In this document: positions 35,981-45,432 of the stretch, piece by piece
How positions within the stretch are numbered: the first letter of the stretch is position 1
Layout: each line of letters opens with the position of its first letter
Source: Legionella_C sp048541585
Lineage (GTDB): Bacteria > Pseudomonadota > Gammaproteobacteria > Legionellales > Legionellaceae
Direction of reading: 5' to 3'
Assembly (NCBI RefSeq): GCF_048541585.1
Contig: NZ_CP183303.1
Coordinates: 496,001-560,000 of the forward strand
DNA: 64,000 bases
The notes under the pieces: model-generated
Told to the model about the DNA's origin: nothing
The model's database searches: none
Seen by the model: only the letters and a program-made list of their open reading frames with translations
Made by a program: the position numbers and the translations under genes

Positions 35981-37504
35981 ATGCAGCGTCGTTCTGAAAA
36001 AGGGGAAAATAATAATTTACAGCAACCTGAGGATAGTCGAAATATATATACCGCCTATTCTAATGTATCTAACTTCCTTACGGGTTTTATCGATGGTCAG
36101 TTTCACAATGATCAGTTAGTGGCTCAAGCTGAGCTAGATAAATTAAATCAGAGTATATTAATACTTCAGAAGTGGACTAATGATGGTTCTCCAAGAAGTA
36201 AAATTGATGAAGTAATTGTTGCTTTAAAAAAGAACATAGGTTATGCAAATTTAGAAAGAGAGCTCAAATTAAAAGAAGAACTTGTAATAATGTCTACCGA
36301 TGGAATAAAGAAAAATATTCGCTATGATCTTTCACTTAATGAATTAAATTTGTTATTAAGCTTATTTGGTAACCCCAAGGAAGGCGGTAAACGTGGTGTT
36401 GGCCGCTATCCTACTAAGAAAGAATTTTTAGAGGAATTGGATAGGTTAGCTATAAAAAAATGGGGTAATGATGAAGAGAAAGCTAATGAAATAAGTCAAT
36501 TAAAAAGTAAACTGGGCAATCCTGAAGATCCTGAATCTGATTGGGCCTCTAGTAAGGACAGCCTAGATCGAGCGATTTATAACTTATCTGAAAATCAAGA
36601 AAATGAGAAAATTTATGCCTTTGTCCTTGCAAATAAAGATAAAGCAGATGAAGAAATTGATATATTAATAGGCGCCAAAACTCGACAGGCTGGAATAAAA
36701 ACTCTTAGAGATAGAGCAACTGAAGTACAGCGTTATATTGATTCTATTAAATCTCAGGAAAAGGAGCTGCAAACTTTTAAATTTCCTGTAAGGAATGCTA
36801 CTAATTTAGATAACGATTTAAAATTAATTCAAAACCGTATTAAGCAAGAGAAGGATCCTCAAAAACTTAAAGTACTGAAGTTATCTCGGGACAAATTATT
36901 ACAATACAAAAAGAAACCCGCGACTCTAGAAGAGGGATATGTTGTTTTAAAAAAGATTAAAGAACAAATAAGCACCAGACAGATTTTTGAAGATGTACAA
37001 AAAAAGATAGAAGAAGAATTTACATTAAAAAAGCAAGATTTTACTGCATTGCCTGATCAAAATTCTTTTAAATTCTTTGAAAATAGTGAGAAAAGCCTAA
37101 CACCAGCGCAACGAACAAAAATATTGGAAAATAATAATGATGAAATTAAGCAACTAAGAGCTTTAGCTGCTAAAAAGCTTGCTAACGACATACCTCTTGA
37201 AAAGGAGATAAAAGCTTGGATAGCGGTAGAGGAAAAAATAGCGCAATTAGAAAAAGAAAATGAAGCGCTTCAGCCTACTCGAGAAAGAATGACTGTTGAG
37301 GACATAAATGAGAATCTTATTAGCTATTTAAGAGACGGTGCAAAAGAATTTCTAATGCGACATCATAGAAAAGATAAAAATACGATAACTAAATTAACAA
37401 AGCACTTAGAAAACATAAAACAAACAATAGAGGAACTACGACAAGAAATAGATGCGGCTAAGGAATATAAAAGTGCAAGTAGTTCTAGCAATAGGCCTAG
37501 CTGA
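35981..37504 (+). CDS. Coiled-coil hypothetical effector-like protein (~507 aa)
   Basis: This long, charged helical protein has coiled coils around residues 225-330 and 420-500 (ERMTVEDINENLISYLRDGA, then KLTKHLENIKQTIEELRQEI). The tail is Ser-rich (SASSSSNRPS). There is no signal peptide, membrane helix or known domain. An ORF extension to a TTG at 35939 exists, but ATG 35981 is more likely. Together with the two preceding genes it forms a 6-kb run of large proteins of effector type. Confidence 0.65.
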   Translation: MQRRSEKGENNNLQQPEDSRNIYTAYSNVSNFLTGFIDGQFHNDQLVAQAELDKLNQSILILQKWTNDGSPRSKIDEVIVALKKNIGYANLERELKLKEELVIMSTDGIKKNIRYDLSLNELNLLLSLFGNPKEGGKRGVGRYPTKKEFLEELDRLAIKKWGNDEEKANEISQLKSKLGNPEDPESDWASSKDSLDRAIYNLSENQENEKIYAFVLANKDKADEEIDILIGAKTRQAGIKTLRDRATEVQRYIDSIKSQEKELQTFKFPVRNATNLDNDLKLIQNRIKQEKDPQKLKVLKLSRDKLLQYKKKPATLEEGYVVLKKIKEQISTRQIFEDVQKKIEEEFTLKKQDFTALPDQNSFKFFENSEKSLTPAQRTKILENNNDEIKQLRALAAKKLANDIPLEKEIKAWIAVEEKIAQLEKENEALQPTRERMTVEDINENLISYLRDGAKEFLMRHHRKDKNTITKLTKHLENIKQTIEELRQEIDAAKEYKSASSSSNRPS

Positions 37505-37698
37505 CTTTATTAGATAGGTCACTTAAGCGCTTCTTTAGAATTATAAAAATCTATGCAGTTTTAATACAGCGCAAGCACAATATTATCCATCTTTAATTTT
37601 CAGCTATAATTAATAGGCAAATAGTATATTCTATTTGCAAAATAATCTATTAACAAAGCGTTAATAAACCGAATTGAAAATATTAATCAGGGAAGGAC

Positions 37699-39345
37699 AT
37701 GTTAGCTGAATTTTTTCAAGTTCTACCGCTACCAGATAATCAAATTCAAGGAACCTACAGTATTCGCTTAGTTATTATTTCTTATTTAGTAGCGGTTGCT
37801 GCCTCTTATGTTGCTTTAGATATTGCTAATCGTGTTCGGGAAGTAGGAATCACTTTTTACAATCGAATTTTATGGATTTTAGGCGGTGCTTTTGCCATGG
37901 GGGCAGGCATTTGGTCTATGCATTTTATTGGTATGCTTGCTTTTATCATGCCAATGCCTATGGCTTATGATCTCTTTTTAACTATTTTATCTATGTTAAT
38001 TGCAATATTTGCATCAGGCATTGCTTTCTCATTACTGCAAATAAAAAGGATTAAAAAAAATGCATTGATATTGGGTGGGATAATACTAGGTCTATCTATT
38101 GCGTCAATGCATTATGTGGGTATGTCTGCTATGTTAGGTATGGATATTCATTATCAACCTAACTTATTTTTGCTTTCTATCATTATTGCCCTTATCGCCT
38201 CAGAGGCTGCATTATATTTAGCCTTAAAAAGTTCTGAAGTACATAAAAAAGCACGCAACCGCTTAAAAGTTGGCAGTGCTTTTGTGATGGGTGCAGCAAT
38301 TGCGGGTATGCATTATGTTGGCATGGCAGCAGCAGTAATGACGCCTTCAATGAGTCATCATCATCTTCTGTCTTCTGTTAATCCTGATACTTTAGCTATT
38401 GGCGTTGCTATCGTCACCACTTTAGTTTTAGGAATTGCAGTTATTCTCTCTAGTATACAAGCGAGATTGCATGCTAATTCAATGGAAATGGCTAGAAAAG
38501 CTGGTATGGCAGAAGTTGCTTCTAATGTATTGCATAATGTAGGTAATGTTTTAAATAGTATCAATATTTCTTCGTCATTAATTGTTGATCATTTAAAAAA
38601 TATTAATTTAAAGAATTTAGATAAGCTTAATCAGCTAATTAGCGAGCATCAACATGATTTAGGGGAATTTATAACGGTTGATCCGCAAGGCTCAAAAATA
38701 CCGGCGCTGCTTAAAAAAATGGCTGAATATTGGCATAATGAGTTTCAATCTGCCCAGAAAGAATTAAATCAACTATCGCAAAATATCGAGCATATTAAAA
38801 ACATCATTGCCGCGCAACAAAAATTCAGTGGGATTACTAATTTCGAAGAACTGGTCGTTATTGAAGAGGTTATTGAAGAAGCTTTAATTGTGGTGAGTAT
38901 AAATTTTAATCGCCATCATATTAAAGTAGAGAAGGAATATAGCAAGCTCAAGCCAGTTTGTATTGATAAATCTAAACTCACCCAAATTTTAATTAACTTA
39001 ATTGAAAATGCTAAACAATCACTAGTAGCGTTAAATAATAATGAAAGTATTATTTTAATACGCACAGGCCTCATTAATGCCGACAAATTCTTTATTGAGA
39101 TAAAAGATAATGGCTTAGGCATTAGTGCACAAAACCTAACTAAAATTTTTTCGCATGGATTTACAACAAAGAAAAATGGTCATGGATTCGGTCTACATGC
39201 TAGCGCCATAGCAGCAAATGAAATGTCAGGGGTTTTAAAAGCAAGCTCTGAGGGTGAGAAAAAAGGGGCAACGTTTAAAATGATTTTCCCTTATAAGGTG
39301 GGCAAAGATTTTTCTTTGGAAAGGACACAGGAAAATTATGTATAG
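37699..39345 (+). CDS. MHYT-domain sensor histidine kinase
   Basis: Seven membrane helices form an MHYT sensor (about 20-250), with three diagnostic motifs: SMHFIGMLAF, SMHYVGMSAM and GMHYVGMAAA, proposed to bind copper and sense O2, CO or NO. The dimerisation segment is NVLHNVGNVLNSINI (candidate phosphoryl His). The ATPase domain keeps N box NLIENAKQSL, G1 DNGLGI and HGFGLHASA. The stop overlaps the next gene by 8 bases, so kinase and response regulator are cotranslated. Confidence 0.92.
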   Translation: MLAEFFQVLPLPDNQIQGTYSIRLVIISYLVAVAASYVALDIANRVREVGITFYNRILWILGGAFAMGAGIWSMHFIGMLAFIMPMPMAYDLFLTILSMLIAIFASGIAFSLLQIKRIKKNALILGGIILGLSIASMHYVGMSAMLGMDIHYQPNLFLLSIIIALIASEAALYLALKSSEVHKKARNRLKVGSAFVMGAAIAGMHYVGMAAAVMTPSMSHHHLLSSVNPDTLAIGVAIVTTLVLGIAVILSSIQARLHANSMEMARKAGMAEVASNVLHNVGNVLNSINISSSLIVDHLKNINLKNLDKLNQLISEHQHDLGEFITVDPQGSKIPALLKKMAEYWHNEFQSAQKELNQLSQNIEHIKNIIAAQQKFSGITNFEELVVIEEVIEEALIVVSINFNRHHIKVEKEYSKLKPVCIDKSKLTQILINLIENAKQSLVALNNNESIILIRTGLINADKFFIEIKDNGLGISAQNLTKIFSHGFTTKKNGHGFGLHASAIAANEMSGVLKASSEGEKKGATFKMIFPYKVGKDFSLERTQENYV

Positions 39346-41599
39346 TGATCAAGAAAAAAGAATTTTATTAGTTGATGATAACCAAGCTATTCATGACGAT
39401 TTTCGCAAGATTCTAAATATAGAGGAAAATAAGATAGCTGATACATTTCATGAAACGCTTGAACTTGTATTTAATCCCAATTCTACAACACCAAAAAAAG
39501 AGAATGTTGAATTTATTATACTCGACTCAGCTTTTCAAGGAGAGGAAGCCTATCATTTAGTTAAAAAAGCTAGTGAAATTGAAAAGCCTTACGCGCTTGC
39601 CTTTGTAGACATACGTATGCCTCCTGGTTGGGATGGTATTATGACTATTAAAAAAATATGGGAAGTTGACCCAAATATTCAAATGGTTATTTGTTCTGCC
39701 CATTCAGATTACTCGCTAGAAGAGATCGCAAAAATATTAGATGGGCAAGACAATCTACTTATTTTAAAAAAACCATTTGATATTATTGAGGTTCGCCAGT
39801 TAACTACTGCTCTTTTAAGAAAATGGGACTTAAAAAAACAAGTCCAATTACAAGTTAAAAATCTAGAACAAGCAGTCGCTGATCGCACAGCAAAACTACA
39901 AGAATTGAATAATGACTTAGATAGTTCCTTAAATCTTACTAAAGCAACTATTGAATCAACCCAAGAAGGAATTGTCGTTTTAGATAAAAATGAAAATGTA
40001 CTAATTTATAATCAAAAATTTTTAAATTTATGGAATATTCCTGCTGAATTAATTATTGCAGGAAAACCGTTGAATTTTTTAAAAACGTTGGCTTTAAATG
40101 TTGATAATCCTGGCGAATTTTTAACTATGATTTTAAATTTTTGTAGGCAAGCAAAAACTAAAAGTATTAAAGAAATAAAATTAACTAATGGACAAGTATT
40201 TGAATTATATACTCATCGATTTTCTCAAGATGGAAATGACGATAATCAAGGAGTAGTTTTAAGCGTTCGTGATATTACAGAAAGAAAACACCTTGAAGAA
40301 GAGCTATTACATTTAGCTACTCATGATGCACTAACAGGCTTACCTAATCGTATTATTTTAATGGATCGTCTACAGCAGGCCATTAATTATGCTAAGCGCA
40401 ATAATTTTCTTGTTGGCGTATTAATGCTCGACTTAGATAATTTTAAACATATTAATGACACACTTGGCCATAAAGCAGGCGATGAGTTACTTAATTTAGT
40501 ATCTTTAAAAATGCAAAATTGTTTTCGTGAATCAGATACAGTTACGCGTTTTGGCGGCGATGAATTTATAATTGTCTTATCTAATTATCTTAATCTAGAA
40601 AATTTTAGTGTCCTGGCCCAGCAATTAAAAGAAATATTTAACACGGCATTTTTAATTAATGATTATCCGGTCAGGGTAACAGGTAGTATTGGTATTAGCA
40701 TTTATCCTCTTGATGGCGAAACTCCTGAAGAGCTTTTAAAGAATGCCGATACAGCGCTTTATCATGCAAAAGAAATCGGTAAAAATAATTTTCAATTTTA
40801 TACAGCTGAAATTAATGATAATTTATTAAAGCGGGTAGAAATAGAGACAGGCTTGCGAAATGCGATAGAGAATAATGAGTTTACCCTTTTTTATCAACCT
40901 CTTTTAAGCGTATCTTCTAATAAAATTATTGGCGTTGAAGCCTTATTACGTTGGAATCACCCAGAGCTAGGTCTTCTCTTACCAGGTACTTTTATCGCCA
41001 TTGCAGAAAAAACAGGTTTAATTACTCCTATTGGTAATTGGGTTTTACGTACGGCTTGTAAACAAATTAAACAATGGCAACAAACCATATCTGCAGACTT
41101 AACCGTTGCTGTCAATGTGTCAGGAAGTCAAATACTACAAAAAGATTTTGTTTCTGTAGTTGAGCAGGCCCTTACAGAAAGCGGTCTTTCCCCTCAATCC
41201 TTAGAACTTGAAATTACAGAACATGTTATTTTAGAAAATTCAACTGACGTTTCTAAAACCATGCAAACCTTAAAAGATATGGGTATTAAACTTTCTATGG
41301 ATGATTTTGGTATTGGCTATTCTAGCCTAAGCTATATTAAATTTTTTCCATTTGACAAAATTAAAATTGATAAAAGCTTTACCCAAGGAATTAATACTAA
41401 TATGAATGATAACAATATAGTTCAAGCTATTATTAATATGACCCGTTCTATGGGAATTCAAGTGCTTGCAGAGGGTGTTGAAAATAAAGAGCAACTGGAT
41501 TTTTTACGCAATCATCATAGTAATCAAATTCAAGGTTACTACATTAGTCCACCACTAGATGCAGCTAATTTATCTAATTTTTTGCAAGATTTTAAATAA
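39338..41599 (+). CDS. REC-PAS-GGDEF-EAL response regulator
   Basis: A receiver domain (5-150) has LLVDDN, the phosphoacceptor in FVDIRMPPGWDG and the Lys in LKKPFD. A helical linker and PAS (about 200-320) follow. The GGDEF domain is intact (RFGGDEFIIVLS), and so is the EAL domain (GVEALLRWNHPE, NVSGSQIL, EITEHVIL, MDDFGIGYSSL, KIDKSF, AEGVEN, IQGYYIS). It can make or degrade c-di-GMP, presumably set by the overlapping MHYT kinase. Confidence 0.93.
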   Translation: MYSDQEKRILLVDDNQAIHDDFRKILNIEENKIADTFHETLELVFNPNSTTPKKENVEFIILDSAFQGEEAYHLVKKASEIEKPYALAFVDIRMPPGWDGIMTIKKIWEVDPNIQMVICSAHSDYSLEEIAKILDGQDNLLILKKPFDIIEVRQLTTALLRKWDLKKQVQLQVKNLEQAVADRTAKLQELNNDLDSSLNLTKATIESTQEGIVVLDKNENVLIYNQKFLNLWNIPAELIIAGKPLNFLKTLALNVDNPGEFLTMILNFCRQAKTKSIKEIKLTNGQVFELYTHRFSQDGNDDNQGVVLSVRDITERKHLEEELLHLATHDALTGLPNRIILMDRLQQAINYAKRNNFLVGVLMLDLDNFKHINDTLGHKAGDELLNLVSLKMQNCFRESDTVTRFGGDEFIIVLSNYLNLENFSVLAQQLKEIFNTAFLINDYPVRVTGSIGISIYPLDGETPEELLKNADTALYHAKEIGKNNFQFYTAEINDNLLKRVEIETGLRNAIENNEFTLFYQPLLSVSSNKIIGVEALLRWNHPELGLLLPGTFIAIAEKTGLITPIGNWVLRTACKQIKQWQQTISADLTVAVNVSGSQILQKDFVSVVEQALTESGLSPQSLELEITEHVILENSTDVSKTMQTLKDMGIKLSMDDFGIGYSSLSYIKFFPFDKIKIDKSFTQGINTNMNDNNIVQAIINMTRSMGIQVLAEGVENKEQLDFLRNHHSNQIQGYYISPPLDAANLSNFLQDFK

Positions 41600-41745
41600 T
41601 TTAAGCTTATAAAGCGACTTAACTAATTACCAGAATAAAATTATTACACGGCCTTATAGATTAACTATAGTTTATTTGTAGGTAACTAGACCTAGTCTAA
41701 CCTTGTGAAGACAGCATAGATTAGGTTTATGCTAAGTTTTATTTG

Positions 41746-42072
41746 TTACCAGCCGCCTTCATAAGGACGATGTTTTTTTATCTGACTGTTATTTTCACCA
41801 CGATGATAATGTAGTCGCCAGGTGCTTTCCTTCGCTGTCTTGTTCCAAAAAGGATGATAATCAATAGCAAAAACGCGTTTTACCTGATTACTTCTTTGTT
41901 GATATAGATTAAAACCGCCGCCACCTTTAGCATACAAAAGAAAAGCAGCACGGTAATTACCGCTGCGCATCAGGCCATACATAGCTAGCGAGGTACCTAA
42001 GAAAATAGATGTTTTATAAGGAAAATTATTATCCTGATGTTTGGGCTCTTCGGCTTCACTTATAGTAGGCAT
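41746..42072 (-). CDS. Hypothetical protein (108 aa)
   Basis: A small basic protein with one weak hydrophobic stretch (YKTSIFLGTSLAMYGLM), a Gly-rich loop (AKGGGGFN) and an aromatic, His-rich C-terminus (DYHPFWNKTAKESTWRLHYH). I recognise no family and no signal peptide. It stands alone between the c-di-GMP gene pair and the isocyanide cluster. Confidence 0.55.
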   Translation of the reverse strand: MPTISEAEEPKHQDNNFPYKTSIFLGTSLAMYGLMRSGNYRAAFLLYAKGGGGFNLYQQRSNQVKRVFAIDYHPFWNKTAKESTWRLHYHRGENNSQIKKHRPYEGGW

Positions 42073-42227
42073 CTAAGTAATCCAAGTAAATAAAGCTATA
42101 TTTTACACTATCTTGATTAAAACGTGACCTTATTTGCTAAAAAAAATGTACCGTGTCGCAATAACGTATGAAAAGCTAACTATTTTTCTTTTAATTTTTT
42201 AGCGAGAGCAAAATTGCCTTTATTGAA

Positions 42228-42248
42228 GCCCAGGCTTTAATACTGGGC
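42228..42248 (-). terminator. Hairpin after the IPNS-like oxygenase gene
   Basis: GCCCAG and CTGGGC flank a 9-base loop just beyond the 3' end of the leftward oxygenase gene, marking the end of the isocyanide locus. Confidence 0.5.
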
Positions 42249-42275
42249 ATTTTCGTCCGGGTTGCATTGACTGTC

Positions 42276-43226
42276 CTACATTTGAAATGTGTAATTGGTA
42301 AGTAATATTTTCTTTATAAAGTCTCCATAATGAACAGACTCAACATGGGCAGGATTTTCAGAAGAGACACATTTTGAAAGTGGGGAAACAGTAACGTCTA
42401 AGCTGCAGTTATAAAAAAATGGTATGGAGAAGCGCTGGTGATTACTTTTGTTAATAACGCGATGTTTTGTTGCTTTTAACTTCCCGTTAGACCAAATTGT
42501 CATCATGTGACCGGTGTTTAAAACAAAGCTGTCTTCTCTTGGCAAAACATCTAACCACTTATTATCATCAGTTAAGATTTGTAATCCTCCACTGTTATCC
42601 TGATGTAATAAAGTAATACAGCCGTAATCAGTATGAGGTGCTGAACCATATAAATCAGACGGTGCGTGAGAAGGTTTTGGTGGATAGGAGAGTAATCTAA
42701 GTAAAGCATTAGGCTCACGAAAATATTGATCTAGATAATGAGGCGAATAATCAAGAGCAACGGAGAAGGCTCTAATTAATAGCTTACTAAGCTTTTTTAA
42801 CTCTGAATAATAATTTAATACTTGCTTTTTAAATTCAGGTAATTGAGTGGGCCATAGTTGTTCGCCACCAAGTACGCTAGAAAATTCTGGGCTATCTTTA
42901 GGGATATCATTAAGCAGTACAAACGATTCAGACTGATTACTTTTTTTGGCCTCACCTAATTCTGTTATTTTCAACGTTGAACTATTAACAGGTAAAAAGC
43001 CTCTTAAGTTTTTCTTAAAGCGAATTTTAATTTTTTCTTCAAACGGCAGTTGTTGAAAATTTTTTGAGGCAGTATAAATATCTTTAATAATTTGCTGCGG
43101 CACTCGATGATTAATAATTTGCCCAAAACCATAAGTAGAATAGGCAGCATAGATTTGCGATGCAACTTTTTCCAAACCATGCAATTTATTCGAAAATAAT
43201 GGGTCTAAATCTATAGTAGGTATCAT
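42276..43226 (-). CDS. Isopenicillin-N-synthase-like 2OG-Fe(II) oxygenase
   Basis: It has the DIOX_N region (IINHRVPQQIIKDIY, LPFEEKIKI) and the catalytic half: HxD ligand in APHTDYGCITLLHQD, the distal His in KATKHRVIN and the 2-oxoglutarate Arg-x-Ser in RFSIPFFYNC. At 316 residues it is typical of IPNS/gibberellin-oxidase-like bacterial enzymes. Reactions in the family include oxidation, desaturation and ring closure. It is the last gene of the isocyanide locus, so a late tailoring role is plausible. Confidence 0.88.
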   Translation of the reverse strand: MIPTIDLDPLFSNKLHGLEKVASQIYAAYSTYGFGQIINHRVPQQIIKDIYTASKNFQQLPFEEKIKIRFKKNLRGFLPVNSSTLKITELGEAKKSNQSESFVLLNDIPKDSPEFSSVLGGEQLWPTQLPEFKKQVLNYYSELKKLSKLLIRAFSVALDYSPHYLDQYFREPNALLRLLSYPPKPSHAPSDLYGSAPHTDYGCITLLHQDNSGGLQILTDDNKWLDVLPREDSFVLNTGHMMTIWSNGKLKATKHRVINKSNHQRFSIPFFYNCSLDVTVSPLSKCVSSENPAHVESVHYGDFIKKILLTNYTFQM

Positions 43227-43271
43227 TAATTTTACCTTTCATTAAAATTTCTCATATAGTTATTATAGAAT

Positions 43272-43415
43272 TTATATTTCAGATAATAAGTTGGCTTTAA
43301 AACCAAAATGCTTAGGGCCTTCTGCATCACCATCAATTGTCGCTACATTAAGCCAAGCGGCGGTGGCCATGGCATTTAAAATAGCGAGCCCCTTTTTATC
43401 TAAAGCCTTATTGTT
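43272..43415 (-). pseudogene. Possible remnant reading frame in the cluster
   Basis: A 47-codon open frame without its own start reads KGLAILNAMATAAWLNVATI, then DGDAEGPKHFGFKANLLSE and a stop. The peptide composition looks coding, so it may be the C-terminal end of a decayed gene between the amidohydrolase and the oxygenase. I cannot name the parent. The rest of 43227-43513 has nothing else I can support. Confidence 0.25.
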
Positions 43416-43513
43416 TTAATTTTAGTAATAGATTTTAAATAATCAGGTATGGTTTAGAGGCAGGGCAGTCAAGGATTTACTTAGTAACTAAGACTACTAG
43501 ATTGTATAGATAT

Positions 43514-44485
43514 TTATATTATTTTGAACAATTTTTTAGCATTTATACAGCCAATTTTAATTCGATCTATTTCACTGATTGTTGCTTGATCAAACCATTC
43601 CGTAGCTTCTGTCATTTTTTCAAAGGGGTAATCCGTAGAAAATAAAATTTTGTCAGCTCCAATTTCTAAAATAGCATTAATTAATGCCTGAGTTCTAAAG
43701 TTCCCACTAGTCGTAATATAAAAATTCTCCTTAAAATAGTCACCTAATGGCCTCTTAGCTTTTATTCCCCGTGCAGACCACTTAATGCGATGGTCTATTC
43801 GCCAAATTACGAACGGTAACATTTCACCCATATGTCCAAGTATTATGGTTAATTTAGGATATTTATCAAAAAGACCACTAGCCATTAAACGCAATGCATG
43901 TGTCGCTGTTTCACAACCAAAAGCCCAAGCGCTTCCTAATAGCCAAGGGTGACCTTCATAACATTGCTGTTGGGTGATATAAGGTTCGCGGGGATAAAGG
44001 TAAAAAGGAACACCTAGTTTTTCAACTATTTCCCAAAATGGCCAATATTGGTCAAGATCGTAGTAGATGGCTTTGTTAATATTATCTAATTCAGAAAAGC
44101 CATTAACTAAGGCGCCAACAAAACCAAGCTCATTAATACAACGGATTAATTCTTCGATTGCAGCGTTAGGATCTTGCATAGGCAAGGCTGCAAAGCCTTT
44201 AAAACGTGTAGGATTTTTGCTAATTTGCTCAGCTAAAAAGTCGTTAGATCTTTTCGCCATTTCAATGGCTTTTAGTTTATTAGAAATACCCTGTATTGCC
44301 GGTGAGTTTTGTGAAAGAATGCTTAGTTCAATATTATTTTTATCCATTTTAGCTAATCTATATTCGTGGATATCTAGAATATATTTTTTAACTTCATCCC
44401 AAATTGCTAAATCAAAATAAACTTTAGAATTATCGACTAACTCAGCAATAGAAAAATGCTCTTCAAGCGCAATCTTATGATCCAT
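43514..44485 (-). CDS. Amidohydrolase-2 family protein, gamma-resorcylate/2,3-dihydroxybenzoate decarboxylase-like
   Basis: The 323-residue TIM-barrel metalloenzyme of the ACMSD superfamily starts with IALEEHF, the Glu-x-His form used by gamma-resorcylate and 2,3-dihydroxybenzoate decarboxylases. Later metal/catalytic residues are in LGHMGEMLPF (His) and ILFSTDYPFE (Asp). Family members remove a carboxylate from aromatic rings without oxygen, or hydrolyse lactones. In this cluster it could act on a hydroxylated aromatic intermediate. It starts 10 bases after the truncated amidohydrolase. Confidence 0.85.
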   Translation of the reverse strand: MDHKIALEEHFSIAELVDNSKVYFDLAIWDEVKKYILDIHEYRLAKMDKNNIELSILSQNSPAIQGISNKLKAIEMAKRSNDFLAEQISKNPTRFKGFAALPMQDPNAAIEELIRCINELGFVGALVNGFSELDNINKAIYYDLDQYWPFWEIVEKLGVPFYLYPREPYITQQQCYEGHPWLLGSAWAFGCETATHALRLMASGLFDKYPKLTIILGHMGEMLPFVIWRIDHRIKWSARGIKAKRPLGDYFKENFYITTSGNFRTQALINAILEIGADKILFSTDYPFEKMTEATEWFDQATISEIDRIKIGCINAKKLFKII

Positions 44486-44495
44486 AATTTAAATC

Positions 44496-45098
44496 TCAAT
44501 GAAGCAAGTTTTTATAAATAACCCCGTCTTTCATAATGAGCATTAAATTATCTTTGAGATAATACAATAACTCTAAATCAATTAAGGGATTGCCTCTAAC
44601 GACTAATAAATCCGCATAGGCTCCTGAGGCGATAGTGCCTAATTTGTCTTTCTGCATTAATAAGTTGGCATTAACTTCGGTCGCTGAACGAATAATATTA
44701 ATAGGCAAGTCTAACTCTTGACGCATTTCAAACTCTCTCGTTTTTTCTTTTTGCGCCTCCGGCCCCCATAAATCAATGCCAAACCCAATATTTAGTTGAT
44801 ATTTTTTAGCCCACTTATAGACTTGTTGACTCATTTGATGAGTTTTCTTTAGATTTTCAATGATGCTTGGTGCTAAATTATTAACTTCAGCCGACTCAAT
44901 TCTTTGAATTAGGGAATCAATTAAGCCAGGCATTAAGGTCATGCCCTTAGTCTCTACAATAGTAGCGTCAGAATGAGTAGGCGTTTTAGAAACAGCGCAA
45001 ATTTCATTATCTTGCACCAATACATCATACCCTTCTTGTAGTTCATTAAAATCAGTCAAAATCAAATTTGCATTTTTAAAGAGATAGGATGTCCTCAT
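44496..45098 (-). pseudogene. Internally deleted amidohydrolase (imidazolonepropionase-like), 200 aa
   Basis: Both ends of a roughly 420-residue metal-dependent amidohydrolase are present. The N-terminal beta-sandwich reaches MTLMPGLID, where HxH should follow; instead the frame runs directly into the late barrel helix (IENLKKTHQMSQQVYKWAKK), then GFGIDLWGPE, IIRSATEVNANLL and the closing GTIASGAYADLLVVRGNP. About 200 residues, including the HxH, bridging Lys and metal His, are missing without a frameshift. It is almost surely inactive as a hydrolase. Confidence 0.75.
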
Positions 45099-45213
45099 CG
45101 CTTACCTAGAATAGCTATTAAAAGTATATTGGTTTAATTATAAACAATTTATCCTGAAAAAATTCGAAATAGACAGTAGTATTGCGCTAAGAAATTCATA
45201 AGCTATTTAAAAA

Positions 45214-45357
45214 TAGACCCCTTTCCAAACTAGCATTGATGGCCAATTTCAGTCGAAAAAAGGTCTTCAAAATGCTCATGTACTTCATGTACACGGCATT
45301 TTTTCAGCTTTTTTCGACTGACCTTGTCTCATTACTGCCAGTTTGGAAAGAGGTCTA
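45214..45357. repeat. 144-bp MITE-like element with 21-bp terminal inverted repeats
   Basis: TAGACCCCTTTCCAAACTAGC at the left end pairs with the right end (45337-45357) at 19 of 21 positions. A second, nested inverted pair (CAGTCGAAAAAAG and CTTTTTTCGACTG) lies inside. Related copies are at 2418-2556 and, as a solo end, 9684-9705. It separates the core isocyanide operon from the decayed amidohydrolase. The rest of the 45099-45432 gap is AT-rich without a gene. Confidence 0.8.
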
Positions 45358-45432
45358 ATAAATTAAATAAAAGATAAGCTAAGTTTAAAATTAACTAGGC
45401 AAATTTATGTATTATCTTTTAGCCTGCAATGA

